Program-made: the position numbers and the translations under genes
Shown: piece by piece, positions 1 through 8,903 of the stretch
How positions within the stretch are numbered: position 1 is the first letter of the stretch
How the letters are laid out: the number at the start of each line of letters is the position of its first letter
The notes under the pieces: model-generated
The model's input: only the letters and a program-made list of their open reading frames with translations
Databases searched by the model: none
What the model was told of the DNA's origin: nothing
Source: Streptomyces pactum
Lineage (GTDB): Bacteria; Actinomycetota; Actinomycetes; Streptomycetales; Streptomycetaceae
Assembly (NCBI RefSeq): GCF_002005225.1
Contig: NZ_CP019724.1
Coordinates: 4,342,501-4,406,500 of the forward strand
Length of the DNA: 64,000 nt
Direction of reading: 5' to 3'

Positions 1-764
1 AGGCCCACGGGACGGTCCTCGGAGTCGTGGGAGGCGACGAAGAAGTCCCAGGCCCGGCGGAGTTCGTTCTGCTGGGTGTGGCTCGGCAGCGGATTGCCGT
101 CGATACCCCGGCCGTCCTCGGCGGACAGGTCGTACCAGCCGGTCGTGCGTATCGCGCCGTCCGCCGTGCTCACCTCCGCGCGGAGCTGGACGGAGACGTT
201 CTGCTGGAGCGGGTTGGGTGCGAAGAGCTTCCAGTTCTGTTCGAACTCCGGGAAGACCCACTCGTCCACGGCGGCACCGTGCTGCTTGGTGAGGGTGTTC
301 GACGGGGCCACGTGCAGGAACACGAGGCCCAGGTGTGCGCAGACGGCGACGGCGACGACCGCGAGGGCGGCCACGGCACCGACCTGGTAGCGCGGAGAGA
401 GCGCGGCGACACCGGTACGGGGCTTCGGGGCGACCGCGAGGACGCCGGCCGCCGGACCGGTTCCCACCTCGCCGGCCCCGACCTCGCCGGTCCCGCCGGT
501 TGCACCACTCCCAGTCCCACCGGCCACACCGGCCACACCGGTCCTGTCAGTCCCACCGGCCTCTCGGGGACCGCCATCCGCCCCGACCGGATCCTCCGAA
601 CTCTCCAAACCCTCCGGGTGATCCGAACCTGCCGGGTGACCGGGGTGACCGGGGTGATCAGGGCGATCCGCCCGGTCCGACCGGTCCGACCGATCCGGTG
701 TGCCCCGGTCTCCTTGCCCGTCCCGCCCCTGCCCGGCGTCCGAGCCTGTGTCGTACGCGTCCAT
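1..764 (-). CDS. DUF5819 family membrane protein (C-terminus cut by window edge)
   Basis: The minus-strand frame is open from an ATG at 764 to the left edge, so the C-terminus is missing. The first 115 or so residues are low-complexity and rich in Gly, Asp, Pro and Thr. A hydrophobic segment follows (plus positions about 320-395) and then an extracytoplasmic part containing KLFAPNP and the phrase TTGWYDLS, which I associate with the DUF5819 family of single-pass actinobacterial proteins. Its function is unknown. A purine-rich stretch lies directly upstream of the ATG but is not an ideal ribosome site, so the start could lie further in, after the low-complexity lead. The family call rests on memory of conserved phrases. 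Confidence 0.7.
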   Translation of the reverse strand, partial: MDAYDTGSDAGQGRDGQGDRGTPDRSDRSDRADRPDHPGHPGHPAGSDHPEGLESSEDPVGADGGPREAGGTDRTGVAGVAGGTGSGATGGTGEVGAGEVGTGPAAGVLAVAPKPRTGVAALSPRYQVGAVAALAVVAVAVCAHLGLVFLHVAPSNTLTKQHGAAVDEWVFPEFEQNWKLFAPNPLQQNVSVQLRAEVSTADGAIRTTGWYDLSAEDGRGIDGNPLPSHTQQNELRRAWDFFVASHDSEDRPVG

Positions 765-1080
765 TCCGCCCCGTTCCGGTCCCGATCCGTCGTTCGCCCG
801 CCCCGCCGCCGGGCGCCCGCGCACCACTCGTGCGACTGCTCGGCAGCGTTCGAACGGGAACGGTACTCAGGACCGTCCCCCCGCACAGCCCCCGGCGGAC
901 CGGCCGTACCGTGGCCGTCACCACATCCGCCACACAGCGCGCCGCCGCACGGCGGTGACACAGAGGCGATCCGAAGGCGATCCGGAGGCACCTGGAGAAG
1001 CCCCGGACGGCCCCCAACAGCCATGAACACGGCCACGGGAAGCCACGGCCACGGACGGCCGCAGACAGTGGCGAACGGCC
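765..1080. other. Intergenic, no gene seen
   Basis: About 316 bases of GC-rich sequence lie between the DUF5819 start and the end of the rhodanese gene. Reading frames cross it on both strands but show no recognisable protein, and no clear hairpin was found. It presumably holds the promoter of the DUF5819 gene. Confidence 0.5.
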
Positions 1081-1428
1081 CTAGAGAACGTGCCCCGGCT
1101 CGCCCTTCCCGTCCACCACGGGACGGCCGGCCGCGGCCCACACCTGCATGCCCCCGTCGACGTTCACGGCGTCGACGCCCTGCTGGGCCAGGTACATGGT
1201 GACCTGGGCCGAGCGGCCGCCGGAGCGGCAGATCACGTGGACCCGGCCGTCCTGCGGCGCGACCTCCGTCAGCTCACCGTACCGGGCCACGAACTCGCTG
1301 AGGGGAATGTGCAGCGCCCCGGCGGCGTGACCCGCCTGCCACTCGTCGTCCTCGCGGACGTCCAGCAGGAAGTCGCCGTCCTTGAGGTCCGAGACCTCGA
1401 CCGTGGGCACACCAGCTCCAAAACTCAT
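1081..1428 (-). CDS. Rhodanese-like domain protein
   Basis: A 115-residue single-domain rhodanese. The active-site loop is CRSGGRS with the catalytic cysteine at residue 67, and the family phrases LLDVRE (about residues 21-26) and GHAAGALHIP (33-42) are present. Such proteins carry a persulfide on the cysteine and move sulfane sulfur, or act as redox sensors; the substrate cannot be told from sequence. It has no signal peptide, so it is cytoplasmic. It lies 31 bases downstream of the J-domain gene on the same strand and is probably cotranscribed with it. The family assignment is secure and the role is unknown. Confidence 0.88.
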   Translation of the reverse strand: MSFGAGVPTVEVSDLKDGDFLLDVREDDEWQAGHAAGALHIPLSEFVARYGELTEVAPQDGRVHVICRSGGRSAQVTMYLAQQGVDAVNVDGGMQVWAAAGRPVVDGKGEPGHVL

Positions 1429-1459
1429 ACTCCAGACGCTACCGGAGCCACCGTAGGAC

Positions 1460-2275
1460 TCAGTCCCGCCCGAGCGCCGCCGCCAGCTCCGCCTCCCGCT
1501 CCCGCACCTGGGTCGCCAACTGCTCGGCGATCTCCTCCAGCAGCCGGTCGGGGTCGTCCGGCGCCAGCCGGAGCATGCCGCCGATCGCGCTCTCCTCCAG
1601 CTCCTTGGCGAGCAGGGTGAGCATCTCCTTGCGCCGGTCGAGCCATTCGAGACGGGCGTAGAGCTCCTCGCCGCGGCTCGGGCGCCGCTCGGGCACCGGG
1701 CCGGCGGCCCACTCCTCGGCCAGCTCCCGCAGCTCCGCCTCGTCGCCGCGGGCGTAGGCGGCGTTGACCCGGGTGATGAACTCCTCGCGCCGGACCCGCT
1801 CGTCCTCCTCCTGCGCCAGGTCGGGGTGGGCCTTGCGGGCCAGGTCGCGGTAGAGCCGACGCGCCCCCTCCCCGGGCCGCACCCGCTGCGGAGGACGTAC
1901 CGCCTGGTCCGTGAGCATCGCCGTGGCCTCCGGGAACAGTCCGTCCCCGTCCATCCAGCCGTTCAGCAGCTCCTCGACCCCGGGGATCGGCACCAGCCGG
2001 GCCCGTGCCTCGTCGGCCCGGCGCCGGTCGTCGGCGTCGCCGGTGCGGGCGGCCCTGGCCTCCAGGATCTGCGCCTCGAGCTCCTCGAGCCGCGCGTACA
2101 CCGGGCCGAGCCGCTGTTCGTGCAGCCGGGAGAAGTTCTCGACCTCCACGCGGAAGGTCTCCAGCGCGATCTCGTACTCGATGAGTGCCTGCTCGGCGGC
2201 CCGTACGGCCTGTTCCAGCCGTTCCTCGGGACGCGGCGCACCCCCCTGCTCGGGCTCAGCTTCCGGCGTCGTCAC
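1460..2275 (-). CDS. J-domain-like coiled-coil protein
   Basis: 271 residues beginning at a GTG. The middle carries a J-domain-like helix with the HPD tripeptide at residues 150-152, preceded by LYRDLARKA as in DnaJ helix II. That tripeptide is what J-proteins use to stimulate DnaK ATPase activity. The N-terminal 95 residues and the C-terminal third are highly charged and predicted helical, probably coiled coil. There is no Gly/Phe linker or zinc-finger domain, so this is a specialised (class C-like) co-chaperone rather than DnaJ. It precedes the rhodanese gene, an arrangement compatible with a redox or protein-quality role, which is inference only. Confidence 0.75.
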   Translation of the reverse strand: MTTPEAEPEQGGAPRPEERLEQAVRAAEQALIEYEIALETFRVEVENFSRLHEQRLGPVYARLEELEAQILEARAARTGDADDRRRADEARARLVPIPGVEELLNGWMDGDGLFPEATAMLTDQAVRPPQRVRPGEGARRLYRDLARKAHPDLAQEEDERVRREEFITRVNAAYARGDEAELRELAEEWAAGPVPERRPSRGEELYARLEWLDRRKEMLTLLAKELEESAIGGMLRLAPDDPDRLLEEIAEQLATQVREREAELAAALGRD

Positions 2276-2326
2276 CCGTCCAGCCTAGGCCACGATTCCC
2301 CTCGGCCCACCGGCTCGCGGGAGCCG

Positions 2327-3790
2327 TCACACCCCCAGCTCCGCCGCGACCCGCCCCGCCCGCACCGCGGCGACCAGCTCGGCGTGGTCGGCCTCCGTAC
2401 GGTCCGCGTAGGCGACGGCGAAGGCGGCCACCGCCTCGTCCAGCTCGTCGTTCTTGCCGCAGTAGCCGGCGATGAGCCGCGGGTCCGCGCTGTGCGCGTG
2501 GGCGCGGGCCAGCAGGGCGCCGGTCATGCGCCCGTAGTCGTCCATCTGGTCGGCGGCCAGGGCCGTGGCGTCGACGCTGCCCTTGCGGTTGCGGAACTGC
2601 CGCACCTGGAAGGGCCGCCCGTCGACCGCCGTCCAGCCCAGCAGGATGTCGCTGACCACCTGCATCCGCTTCTGCCCCATGACCACCCGGCGCCCCTCGT
2701 GCGGGGCCTCGGGGGCGTCGAAGCCGGCGGTCTTCAGGTGCGGCAGCAGCGCGGAGGGCCTGGCCTCCTTGACCTGGAGCACGAGCGGTTCGCCCCGGTG
2801 GTCCAGGAGCAGCACGACGTACGACCGCGTGCCCACGCTGCCGGTGCCCACGACCCGGAAGGCGACGTCGTGCACCGCGTACCGGGCCAGCAGCGGGAGC
2901 CGGTCCTCGGAGAGCGTGGCCAGGTACGGCTCCAGGGCTGCGGCCACCGCCGCCGCCTCCCCGGCCGGGACCCGCCGCAGTACCGGCGGGGCGTCGGCGA
3001 AGCGCCGCCCGCCGTCCTCGGTGGTCTCGGTCGACTTGGCGGCGAAACGCCCGCTGGTGTTGGCCCGCGCCTTCTCGGCCACCCGCTCCAGAGTGCCGAG
3101 CAGGTCGTGGGCGTCGGTGTGGGAGACGAGCTCCTCGTCCGCGATGGCGTTCCAGGCGTCCAGCGCCGGGAGCTTCGCCAGCAGCCGCATGGTGCGCCGG
3201 TAGGCGCCCGCCGTGTCGTGGGCGGCCTCGCGGCAGGTGTCCTCGTCGGCGCCGGCCTCCCGGCCCGCGAGGACGATCGAGGCGGCCAGGCGCTTGAGGT
3301 CCCACTCCCAGGGGCCGTGGACCGTCTCGTCGAAGTCGTTCAGGTCGATGACCAGGCCGCCCCGGGCGTCACCGTAGAGACCGAAGTTGGCGGCGTGCGC
3401 GTCGCCGCAGATCTGGGCGCCGATCCCCGTCGTGGGCGTACGCGCCAGGTCGTACGCCATGAGCCCCGCCGACCCGCGCAGGAAGGCGAACGGTGTGGCC
3501 GCCATCCGCCCCACCCGCATCGGGGTGAGCCCGGGAATGCGGCCGCGGTTGGACTCCTCGACCGCGCTCACCGCGTCCGGGCGGGCGGCGTCCCGGCCGA
3601 GGTCGGCGTGCGCGGACCGCGGAACGCGCGTGCGCAGGGCCTTGCCCTCCGCCTTCGGCGAGCCGCCGACGGGCCACCGCGCGAACCCCGGCACGGCCGG
3701 CACCCGCGCACCCCCCTCCGCCTCCGCACCCGAACGCGCGCCCGTCGTCGCCCCCACCGCCGCCGTCGCCCCCACCGTCGCCTCGGTCAT
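2327..3790 (-). CDS. DUF2252 family protein
   Basis: 487 residues when started at the ATG at 3790; the longer open frame to 4330 runs through low-complexity sequence and is not needed. The protein has the features I recognise for DUF2252: RVPRSAHADL, the phrase QICGDAHAANFG (a kinase-like catalytic-loop motif), DLNDFDET, and a C-terminal QMDDYGRMTG. DUF2252 resembles the aminoglycoside-phosphotransferase/kinase fold, but its substrate is not established. The first 40 residues are Ala/Thr/Gly-rich and may be disordered. It is divergent from the dioxygenase gene across a 355-base gap and separate from the J-domain gene. Confidence 0.85.
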   Translation of the reverse strand: MTEATVGATAAVGATTGARSGAEAEGGARVPAVPGFARWPVGGSPKAEGKALRTRVPRSAHADLGRDAARPDAVSAVEESNRGRIPGLTPMRVGRMAATPFAFLRGSAGLMAYDLARTPTTGIGAQICGDAHAANFGLYGDARGGLVIDLNDFDETVHGPWEWDLKRLAASIVLAGREAGADEDTCREAAHDTAGAYRRTMRLLAKLPALDAWNAIADEELVSHTDAHDLLGTLERVAEKARANTSGRFAAKSTETTEDGGRRFADAPPVLRRVPAGEAAAVAAALEPYLATLSEDRLPLLARYAVHDVAFRVVGTGSVGTRSYVVLLLDHRGEPLVLQVKEARPSALLPHLKTAGFDAPEAPHEGRRVVMGQKRMQVVSDILLGWTAVDGRPFQVRQFRNRKGSVDATALAADQMDDYGRMTGALLARAHAHSADPRLIAGYCGKNDELDEAVAAFAVAYADRTEADHAELVAAVRAGRVAAELGV

Positions 3791-4145
3791 CGCGTCCGAC
3801 CTCCCCGTACTCGTACCCGTACTCGTACCCCTGTCCGCGCCACGCCCGTCTCCCCGGGCACCGGCGCGCCACGACCGTACCCCCGGGCGAACCGCCCGTA
3901 CACGGGCTCCGGCCGGCCCGCCCCCCGCCCGCATAACGCCGGGCAGGGGGCGGAACAGGAGGTGCCCGCGCCCCCACCGGCGCGCATACGGTTTCCAGCG
4001 ATCGCCACGGAGCGCGTCCGCCGAAGCAACACAGCAGCCTGCCCCGCGCCGGCGGGCGCGCTCCCTGTCCCCGGCGTCCCGGATGCCGCACGTCCCGTCC
4101 GGCTTCCCGAGGGACCACCCCCACCGAGGAGACCGAGGAACCGCC
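3791..4145. other. Divergent intergenic region
   Basis: About 355 bases separate the divergent DUF2252 and dioxygenase starts. Short runs of a tandem six-base motif (gtactc-like, about 3806-3830) lie just upstream of the DUF2252 ATG. No RNA gene or clear operator was found. It must contain both promoters. Confidence 0.5.
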
Positions 4146-5054
4146 ATGACCTCCGACACCCCCGCCATCCCCGACGAACCCGGTCCCGATCCCCACACCC
4201 GCACCGGCACCCGCATCGACGCCGACACCGGCACCGGCACCGGCGGCGGCCGCGGGATCAGCCGCAAGACGCTGCTCAGGGCGGCCGTCGCCGCCGGCGC
4301 CGCCGTCCCGCTGCTCGCCACCGGCTCCATCGCGCTCGCCCGGGACGCCGCCCGTTCCGCCGCCGGCCGGCCCCTGCCGCCGACCCCCTCGTGCGACGAC
4401 GGGGACGACCCGACGCCCGACCAGATGGAGGGCCCCTACTTCAGACCGAACTCCCCGCCGCGCACCGACCTGGTGACACCCGGCACCGCCGGCACCCGGC
4501 TGACCGTCAGCGGCTACGTCTTCGGCCGCGACTGCGCGCCGCTGGCCGGCGTGCTCCTCGACTTCTGGCAGGCCGACGACGCCGGCGCCTACGACATGGC
4601 CGGATACACCCTCCGCGGCCACCAGTTCACCGACGCCACCGGAGCGTTCACCCTGCGGACGATCGTCCCCGGCCTCTATCCGGGCCGTACCCGGCACATC
4701 CACGTCAAGGCGCAGGCCCCCGGCGAGCCCGTGCTGACCACCCAGCTCTACTTCCCCGGCGAGCCCCGCAACAGCACGGACGCCCTCTTCGACCCGGCGC
4801 TGCTGATGAACGTCCGCGGCGCCGGCGGCGGCAGGGAGGGGAGCTTCGACTTCGTCCTGGACGTGGACGGCGACCCGGCCCCCACCGACCCGCCCACCGG
4901 CCCGCCGAACGGCACCTGGGCGACCGGCCGCTCCTACGCCGCCGGTGACGCGGTCACGTACGGCGGCGGCTCCTACCGCTGCCTCCAGGCGCACACCTCG
5001 ATGGCCGGCTGGGAGCCGCCCAACGTGCCGGCCCTGTGGCGCCGCGAGTCCTGA
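4146..5054 (+). CDS. Secreted intradiol ring-cleavage dioxygenase-like protein with C-terminal carbohydrate-binding module
   Basis: 302 residues. A polar N-terminus leads to SRKTLLRAA and a hydrophobic stretch (about residues 38-62), an export signal of Tat-like or Sec type. The core (about 90-240) resembles intradiol dioxygenases: FWQADDAGAYD, then TIVPGLYPGRTRHIHVKA, which supplies the Tyr/His/His of the usual 2-Tyr 2-His non-haem iron site. The last 50 residues (GTWATGRSYAAGDAVTYGG onward, ending near ALWRR) look like a CBM5/12 chitin-type binding module. An exported ring-cleaving enzyme tethered to polysaccharide suggests action on plant or fungal aromatic polymers; that is inference. The start is supported by a gaccgagga ribosome site. 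Confidence 0.85.
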   Translation: MTSDTPAIPDEPGPDPHTRTGTRIDADTGTGTGGGRGISRKTLLRAAVAAGAAVPLLATGSIALARDAARSAAGRPLPPTPSCDDGDDPTPDQMEGPYFRPNSPPRTDLVTPGTAGTRLTVSGYVFGRDCAPLAGVLLDFWQADDAGAYDMAGYTLRGHQFTDATGAFTLRTIVPGLYPGRTRHIHVKAQAPGEPVLTTQLYFPGEPRNSTDALFDPALLMNVRGAGGGREGSFDFVLDVDGDPAPTDPPTGPPNGTWATGRSYAAGDAVTYGGGSYRCLQAHTSMAGWEPPNVPALWRRES

Positions 5055-5112
5055 GACCTTCCTCACAGCGCACCGCACGCCGTAGCACCCCACGGCGTCA
5101 CGCCCGAGCATG

Positions 5113-5149
5113 CGGAAGCCCCCCAGGTCCGAGACCTGGGGGGCTTCCG
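5113..5149. terminator. Strong hairpin terminator after tRNA-Leu
   Basis: A near-perfect inverted repeat (ggaagccccccaggtc paired with gacctggggggcttcc, three-base loop) lies directly past the 3' end of tRNA-Leu and past the dioxygenase stop. It could stop transcription from both sides. Confidence 0.85.
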
Positions 5150-5151
5150 GC

Positions 5152-5238
5152 TGGTGCGCGAGGGGGGAGTTGAACCCCCACGCCCTTTCGGGCACTGGAA
5201 CCTGAATCCAGCGCGTCTGCCTATTCCGCCACCCGCGC
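5152..5238 (-). tRNA. tRNA-Leu (anticodon CAG)
   Basis: On the minus strand the sequence folds as a class II tRNA. The acceptor stem GCGCGGG pairs with CTCGCGC, an encoded CCA is present at 5154-5152, and the anticodon stem CTGGA/TCCAG encloses the loop TTCAGGT with anticodon CAG. A long variable arm (GTGCCCGAAAGGGCGT) and a TTCAACTC T-loop follow. Everything needed for a leucine tRNA is present. Confidence 0.96.
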
Positions 5239-5761
5239 ATTGGGTGTGTCCTCGGGCCCCGTTCCTTGCGGTCCGGCGCCTTCCGACACGAGAACATTAG
5301 CACGCTGGAACGGGTGGATTCACATCCCTTATGGGCCGGGGACCAGGGCGCTCGCCCTCCTTCGGGCACTCGTCCCGACCCGTGTCCGTTCACGTATCAA
5401 CCTCGTACCGGTCCGGCCCGTCTCCCCAGGAGCAGGTAGGGGTCCGCGGCCAGGTGCGGGACACTGGTCTGCGGCCGCCTCTACGATCCTGGGCATGAGT
5501 ACCTGCGGGAGAGCATCCCGAAGGACCTGGAGAGTTCGAAGGGGAGCTCCGGCGGGAACTCCGAGAGGCGTCGACACCCGTCGACCGGGCCGACAGGGGG
5601 AACCAGCCGATCGACCGGCGCGTGGATACGATCAGTAAGCAGTACCAGGTGGACAGTGCGCGGGTGAGCGGTACAGGCGTGAGCGGTACGCGAGCCGGCA
5701 GCAGGCAGGGCAGCAGTAGGCAAGGCAGCGGACAGGACGGCAGCGACGGAGGAGGTGCCCC
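5239..5761. other. Intergenic between tRNA-Leu and the fhaA operon
   Basis: About 520 bases. The tRNA promoter should be here: the minus strand has TAATGT about 55 bases upstream of the tRNA as a candidate -10 box. The right half must hold the promoter of the fhaA operon. Several short frames cross it, but none looks like a protein. Confidence 0.5.
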
Positions 5762-6652
5762 ATGGGAGTCCTGAAGAAGTTCGAGCAGCGTCTCGAAGGT
5801 CTGGTCAACGGCACCTTCGCGAAGGTGTTCAAGTCCGAGGTGCAGCCCGTGGAGATCGCGGGAGCGCTCCAGCGCGAATGCGACAACAACGCGACCATCT
5901 GGAACCGCGACCGCACCGTCGTACCCAATGACTTCATCGTGGAACTGAGCACGCCCGACTTCGAGCGTCTCAGCCCCTACTCCGGCCAGCTCGGCGACGA
6001 GCTCGCCGGCATGGTCCGCGATTACGCCAAGCAGCAGCGCTACACCTTCATGGGACCGATCAAGGTCCACCTGGAGAAGGCGGACGACCTCGACACCGGC
6101 CTGTACCGGGTACGCAGCCGTACGCTCGCCTCCTCCAGCAGCCAGCAGGGCGGTCCGGCACCCGCGGGCCCCGCCGCGCCGGCCGCCCCCACCGGGCGAC
6201 CCGGCACTCCCGGCGGCCCCGGCGGTGGCTACGGCTACCCGCCGGACGCCGCGCCCTCGGGCGCCCCACCCATGCCGGCCGCGCCGCCACCCGGCGGCCG
6301 CCCCGGCGGATACGGCTACCCGCAGCCCGCGGGCGGCCAGCAGCCCCCGGCCGCACCCGCGGCCGGCGGACGCACCCGCCACTGGATCGAGATCAACGGC
6401 ACCCGCCATCAGATCTCCCGCGCGACGCTCGTGCTCGGACGCAGCACCGAGGCCGACGTGCGGATCGACGACCCCGGCGTCTCCCGCCGGCACTGCGAGA
6501 TCCGGACCGGAACGCCCTCGACGATCCAGGATCTCGGGTCCACCAACGGCATCGTGGTGGACGGGCAGCACACCACCCGCGCTACGCTCCGCGACGGCTC
6601 GCGGATCGTCGTGGGCAGCACCACCGTTATCTATAGGCAAGCCGAAGGGTGA
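5762..6652 (+). CDS. fhaA: FhaA: DUF3662 and FHA domain protein
   Basis: 296 residues. Residues 1-120 are the DUF3662 domain (MGVLKKFEQRLEGLVNGTF at the start), a Gly/Pro/Tyr-rich linker spans 120-200, and a C-terminal FHA domain (about 205-296) shows the signature GRSTEADVRIDD, SRRHCEI and STNG. FHA domains bind phosphothreonine. In actinobacteria FhaA is a substrate and partner of PknB and links kinase signalling to cell-wall synthesis, for example the MurJ complex in mycobacteria. It is first in an operon with fhaB, pstP, rodA, pbpA and pknB, and a ggaggaggt ribosome site precedes the ATG. Confidence 0.95.
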   Translation: MGVLKKFEQRLEGLVNGTFAKVFKSEVQPVEIAGALQRECDNNATIWNRDRTVVPNDFIVELSTPDFERLSPYSGQLGDELAGMVRDYAKQQRYTFMGPIKVHLEKADDLDTGLYRVRSRTLASSSSQQGGPAPAGPAAPAAPTGRPGTPGGPGGGYGYPPDAAPSGAPPMPAAPPPGGRPGGYGYPQPAGGQQPPAAPAAGGRTRHWIEINGTRHQISRATLVLGRSTEADVRIDDPGVSRRHCEIRTGTPSTIQDLGSTNGIVVDGQHTTRATLRDGSRIVVGSTTVIYRQAEG

Positions 6653-6662
6653 TCCGGGGGCA

Positions 6663-7181
6663 ATGTCAGAGCTGACCCTCACGGTCATGCGGCTGGGTTT
6701 TCTCGCCGTACTGTGGCTGTTCGTGATCGTGGCCGTGCAGGTCATCCGCAGCGACCTGTTCGGCACGCGGGTCACCCAGCGCGGAGCGCGGCGCGACGCC
6801 GCCCGACCGCAGCAGGCCGCCGCGCGCCAGGGCCAGGCGCCTCCACCGCAGCGCCAACAGCCAAGCGGCGGCCGGGGCCGCCGAGGCGCTCCCACCAAAC
6901 TGGTCGTCACGGAGGGCACCCTCACCGGCACCACCGTCGCCCTCCAGGGCCAGACCATCACGCTCGGCCGGGCACACGACTCGACGATCGTGCTGGACGA
7001 CGACTACGCCTCCAGCCGCCATGCCAGGATCTACCCGGACCAGAACGGCCAGTGGATCGTCGAGGACCTGGGCTCCACCAACGGCACCTACCTGGACCGG
7101 TCCCGGCTGACGACCCCCACACCGATCGGGCCGGGGTCACCGATCCGCATCGGCAAGACCGTCATCGAGCTGCGGAAGTAG
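6663..7181 (+). CDS. fhaB: FhaB/FipA: membrane FHA-domain protein
   Basis: 172 residues starting at the ATG at 6663, which follows a gggggca ribosome site ten bases after fhaA. The N-terminus is a single transmembrane helix (about residues 8-28), then a basic Gln/Pro-rich linker, then a C-terminal FHA domain (about 85-170) with TLGRAHDSTIVLDD, SSRHARI and STNGTYL. FipA/FhaB proteins recruit phosphothreonine partners to the division site and act in the PknB pathway. The longer open frame extending back into fhaA is an overlap artefact. Confidence 0.93.
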   Translation: MSELTLTVMRLGFLAVLWLFVIVAVQVIRSDLFGTRVTQRGARRDAARPQQAAARQGQAPPPQRQQPSGGRGRRGAPTKLVVTEGTLTGTTVALQGQTITLGRAHDSTIVLDDDYASSRHARIYPDQNGQWIVEDLGSTNGTYLDRSRLTTPTPIGPGSPIRIGKTVIELRK

Positions 7182-7274
7182 TGCTACACCAATGAATGAG
7201 CGCGAGCGGAGCGAGCACGCAGCGGCGGCCGGCACCCCGGGCCCCCGCGCGCTCCCGACCGGAGGGTGGGCAGT

Positions 7275-8876
7275 GTGGCTCGACACGACCGGCTGTACCC
7301 GGAGCAGCCGACGGGCGAGGTGCGCATGAGTCTGTCACTGCGCTTCGCCGCCGGATCGCACAAGGGCATGATCCGGGAGGGCAACGAGGACTCCGGTTAC
7401 GCCGGCCCCCGCCTGCTCGCCATCGCCGACGGCATGGGCGGCCAGGCCGCCGGCGAGGTCGCCTCCTCCGAAGTGATCTCCACCATCGTCGCCCTCGACG
7501 ACGACGTGCCCGGCTCCGACATCCTCACCTCCCTCGGCACCGCCGTGCAGCGCGCCAACGACCAACTGCGGCAGATGGTCGAGGAGGACCCCGCCCTCGA
7601 AGGCATGGGCACCACCCTCACCGCCCTGCTGTGGACCGGCCAGCGCCTCGGCCTCGTCCACGTCGGCGACTCCCGCGCCTACCTCCTGCGCGACGGCGTC
7701 CTCACCCAGATCACGCAGGACCACACCTGGGTGCAGCGCCTCGTCGACGAGGGACGCATCACCGAGGAGGAGGCCGGCACCCACCCGCAGCGCTCCCTGC
7801 TGATGCGCGCCCTCGGCAGCGGCGACCACGTCGAACCCGACCTGTCCATCCGCGAGGTCAGGGCCGGCGACCGCTACCTCATCTGCTCCGACGGACTCTC
7901 CGGCGTCGTCTCCCACCAGACGATGGAGGACACCCTCGCCAGCTACCAGGGCCCCCAGGACACCGTCCAGGAACTGATCCAGCTCGCCCTGCGCGGCGGC
8001 GGCCCCGACAACATCACCGTCATCATCGCCGACGTCCTCGACCTCGACACCGGTGACACCCTCGCGGGCCAGCTCTCCGACACCCCGATCGTGGTCGGCG
8101 CCGTCGCCGAGAACCAGGCCCAGTTCGGCGACAACGGCATCATGCAGACCCCGGCCGGCCGCGCCGCCGGCCTCGGCCGCCAGGGCGGCGGACAGCGGGG
8201 CGGCGGCGGCGAGTTCGGCCCGCCCGGCAGCGGCGACACCACCGGCTACATCCCGGCCGGCGGCTTCGACGACTACGGCCCCGACGACTTCGTCAAACCC
8301 CGCAAGAGCCGCAAGTGGCTGAAGAGATCCCTCTACACCGTGCTCGCCCTCGCCGTCATCGGCGGCGGCGTGTACGGCGGCTGGCGCTGGACCCAGACCC
8401 AGTACTACGTCGGCACCAGCGACGACCACGTCGCGCTGTACCGGGGCATCAGCCAGGACCTCGCCTGGGTCTCCCTCTCGAAGGTCCAGAAGGACCACCC
8501 CGAGATCGAACTCAAGTACCTGCCGCCGTACCAGCAGAAACTGGTCGAGGCCACGATCGCCGAGGGCGACCTGGCCGACGCCCGGGCGAAGATCGAGGAA
8601 CTGGCGGTGCAGGCCTCCGCCTGCAAGAAGCAGGCCGACCGGCGCACCGCCGAGACCGAGAAGAACGCGAAGACGGGCGAGGGCGAGGCCGGAGGCACCA
8701 CGGGAACCACCCCCGCCTCCTTCACGTCCAAGGCCTCACCGACCCCGAACCCGTCGGGATCAGCGAAGGCCCCCGAATCGTCCGAGTCCCCGTCCACGAC
8801 CGCACCCACTCCAGGCCCCGGCCCGACCCTCTCGGAGGAAGAGCAGAAGGTCGTCTCGCTGTGCGGTAAGCAGTAG
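7275..8876 (+). CDS. pstP: PstP: PP2C-family Ser/Thr protein phosphatase
   Basis: 533 residues from the GTG at 7275, chosen because ggaggg sits eight bases upstream. A GTG at 7266 and an ATG at 7326 (MSLSLRFAAGSHKG, which aligns best with the family N-terminus) are alternatives. The cytoplasmic PP2C domain shows GNEDS, the metal-binding DGMGG, GDSRAYLL, SDGLSG and GGPDNITVI. A Gly-rich linker, one transmembrane helix (about residues 352-370) and an extracytoplasmic Ser/Thr/Pro-rich tail follow. It reverses PknB-type phosphorylation of the cell-wall machinery and sits in the same operon as pknB. Confidence 0.95.
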   Translation: MARHDRLYPEQPTGEVRMSLSLRFAAGSHKGMIREGNEDSGYAGPRLLAIADGMGGQAAGEVASSEVISTIVALDDDVPGSDILTSLGTAVQRANDQLRQMVEEDPALEGMGTTLTALLWTGQRLGLVHVGDSRAYLLRDGVLTQITQDHTWVQRLVDEGRITEEEAGTHPQRSLLMRALGSGDHVEPDLSIREVRAGDRYLICSDGLSGVVSHQTMEDTLASYQGPQDTVQELIQLALRGGGPDNITVIIADVLDLDTGDTLAGQLSDTPIVVGAVAENQAQFGDNGIMQTPAGRAAGLGRQGGGQRGGGGEFGPPGSGDTTGYIPAGGFDDYGPDDFVKPRKSRKWLKRSLYTVLALAVIGGGVYGGWRWTQTQYYVGTSDDHVALYRGISQDLAWVSLSKVQKDHPEIELKYLPPYQQKLVEATIAEGDLADARAKIEELAVQASACKKQADRRTAETEKNAKTGEGEAGGTTGTTPASFTSKASPTPNPSGSAKAPESSESPSTTAPTPGPGPTLSEEEQKVVSLCGKQ

Positions 8877-8903
8877 GCAAGCCGTGAGAGGCCCTGTCAC
8901 ACG

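Noticed and set aside
1826..4948. A 1,040-codon plus-strand reading frame
   Set aside because: It is antisense to the J-domain and DUF2252 genes and runs out of frame through the dioxygenase. Its composition (Arg/Gly/Pro-rich) and lack of any motif mark it as a GC-bias shadow.
5239..5761. Short frames between tRNA-Leu and fhaA as small genes
   Set aside because: No ribosome sites matched plausible starts and the translations are low-complexity Arg/Gly/Pro.
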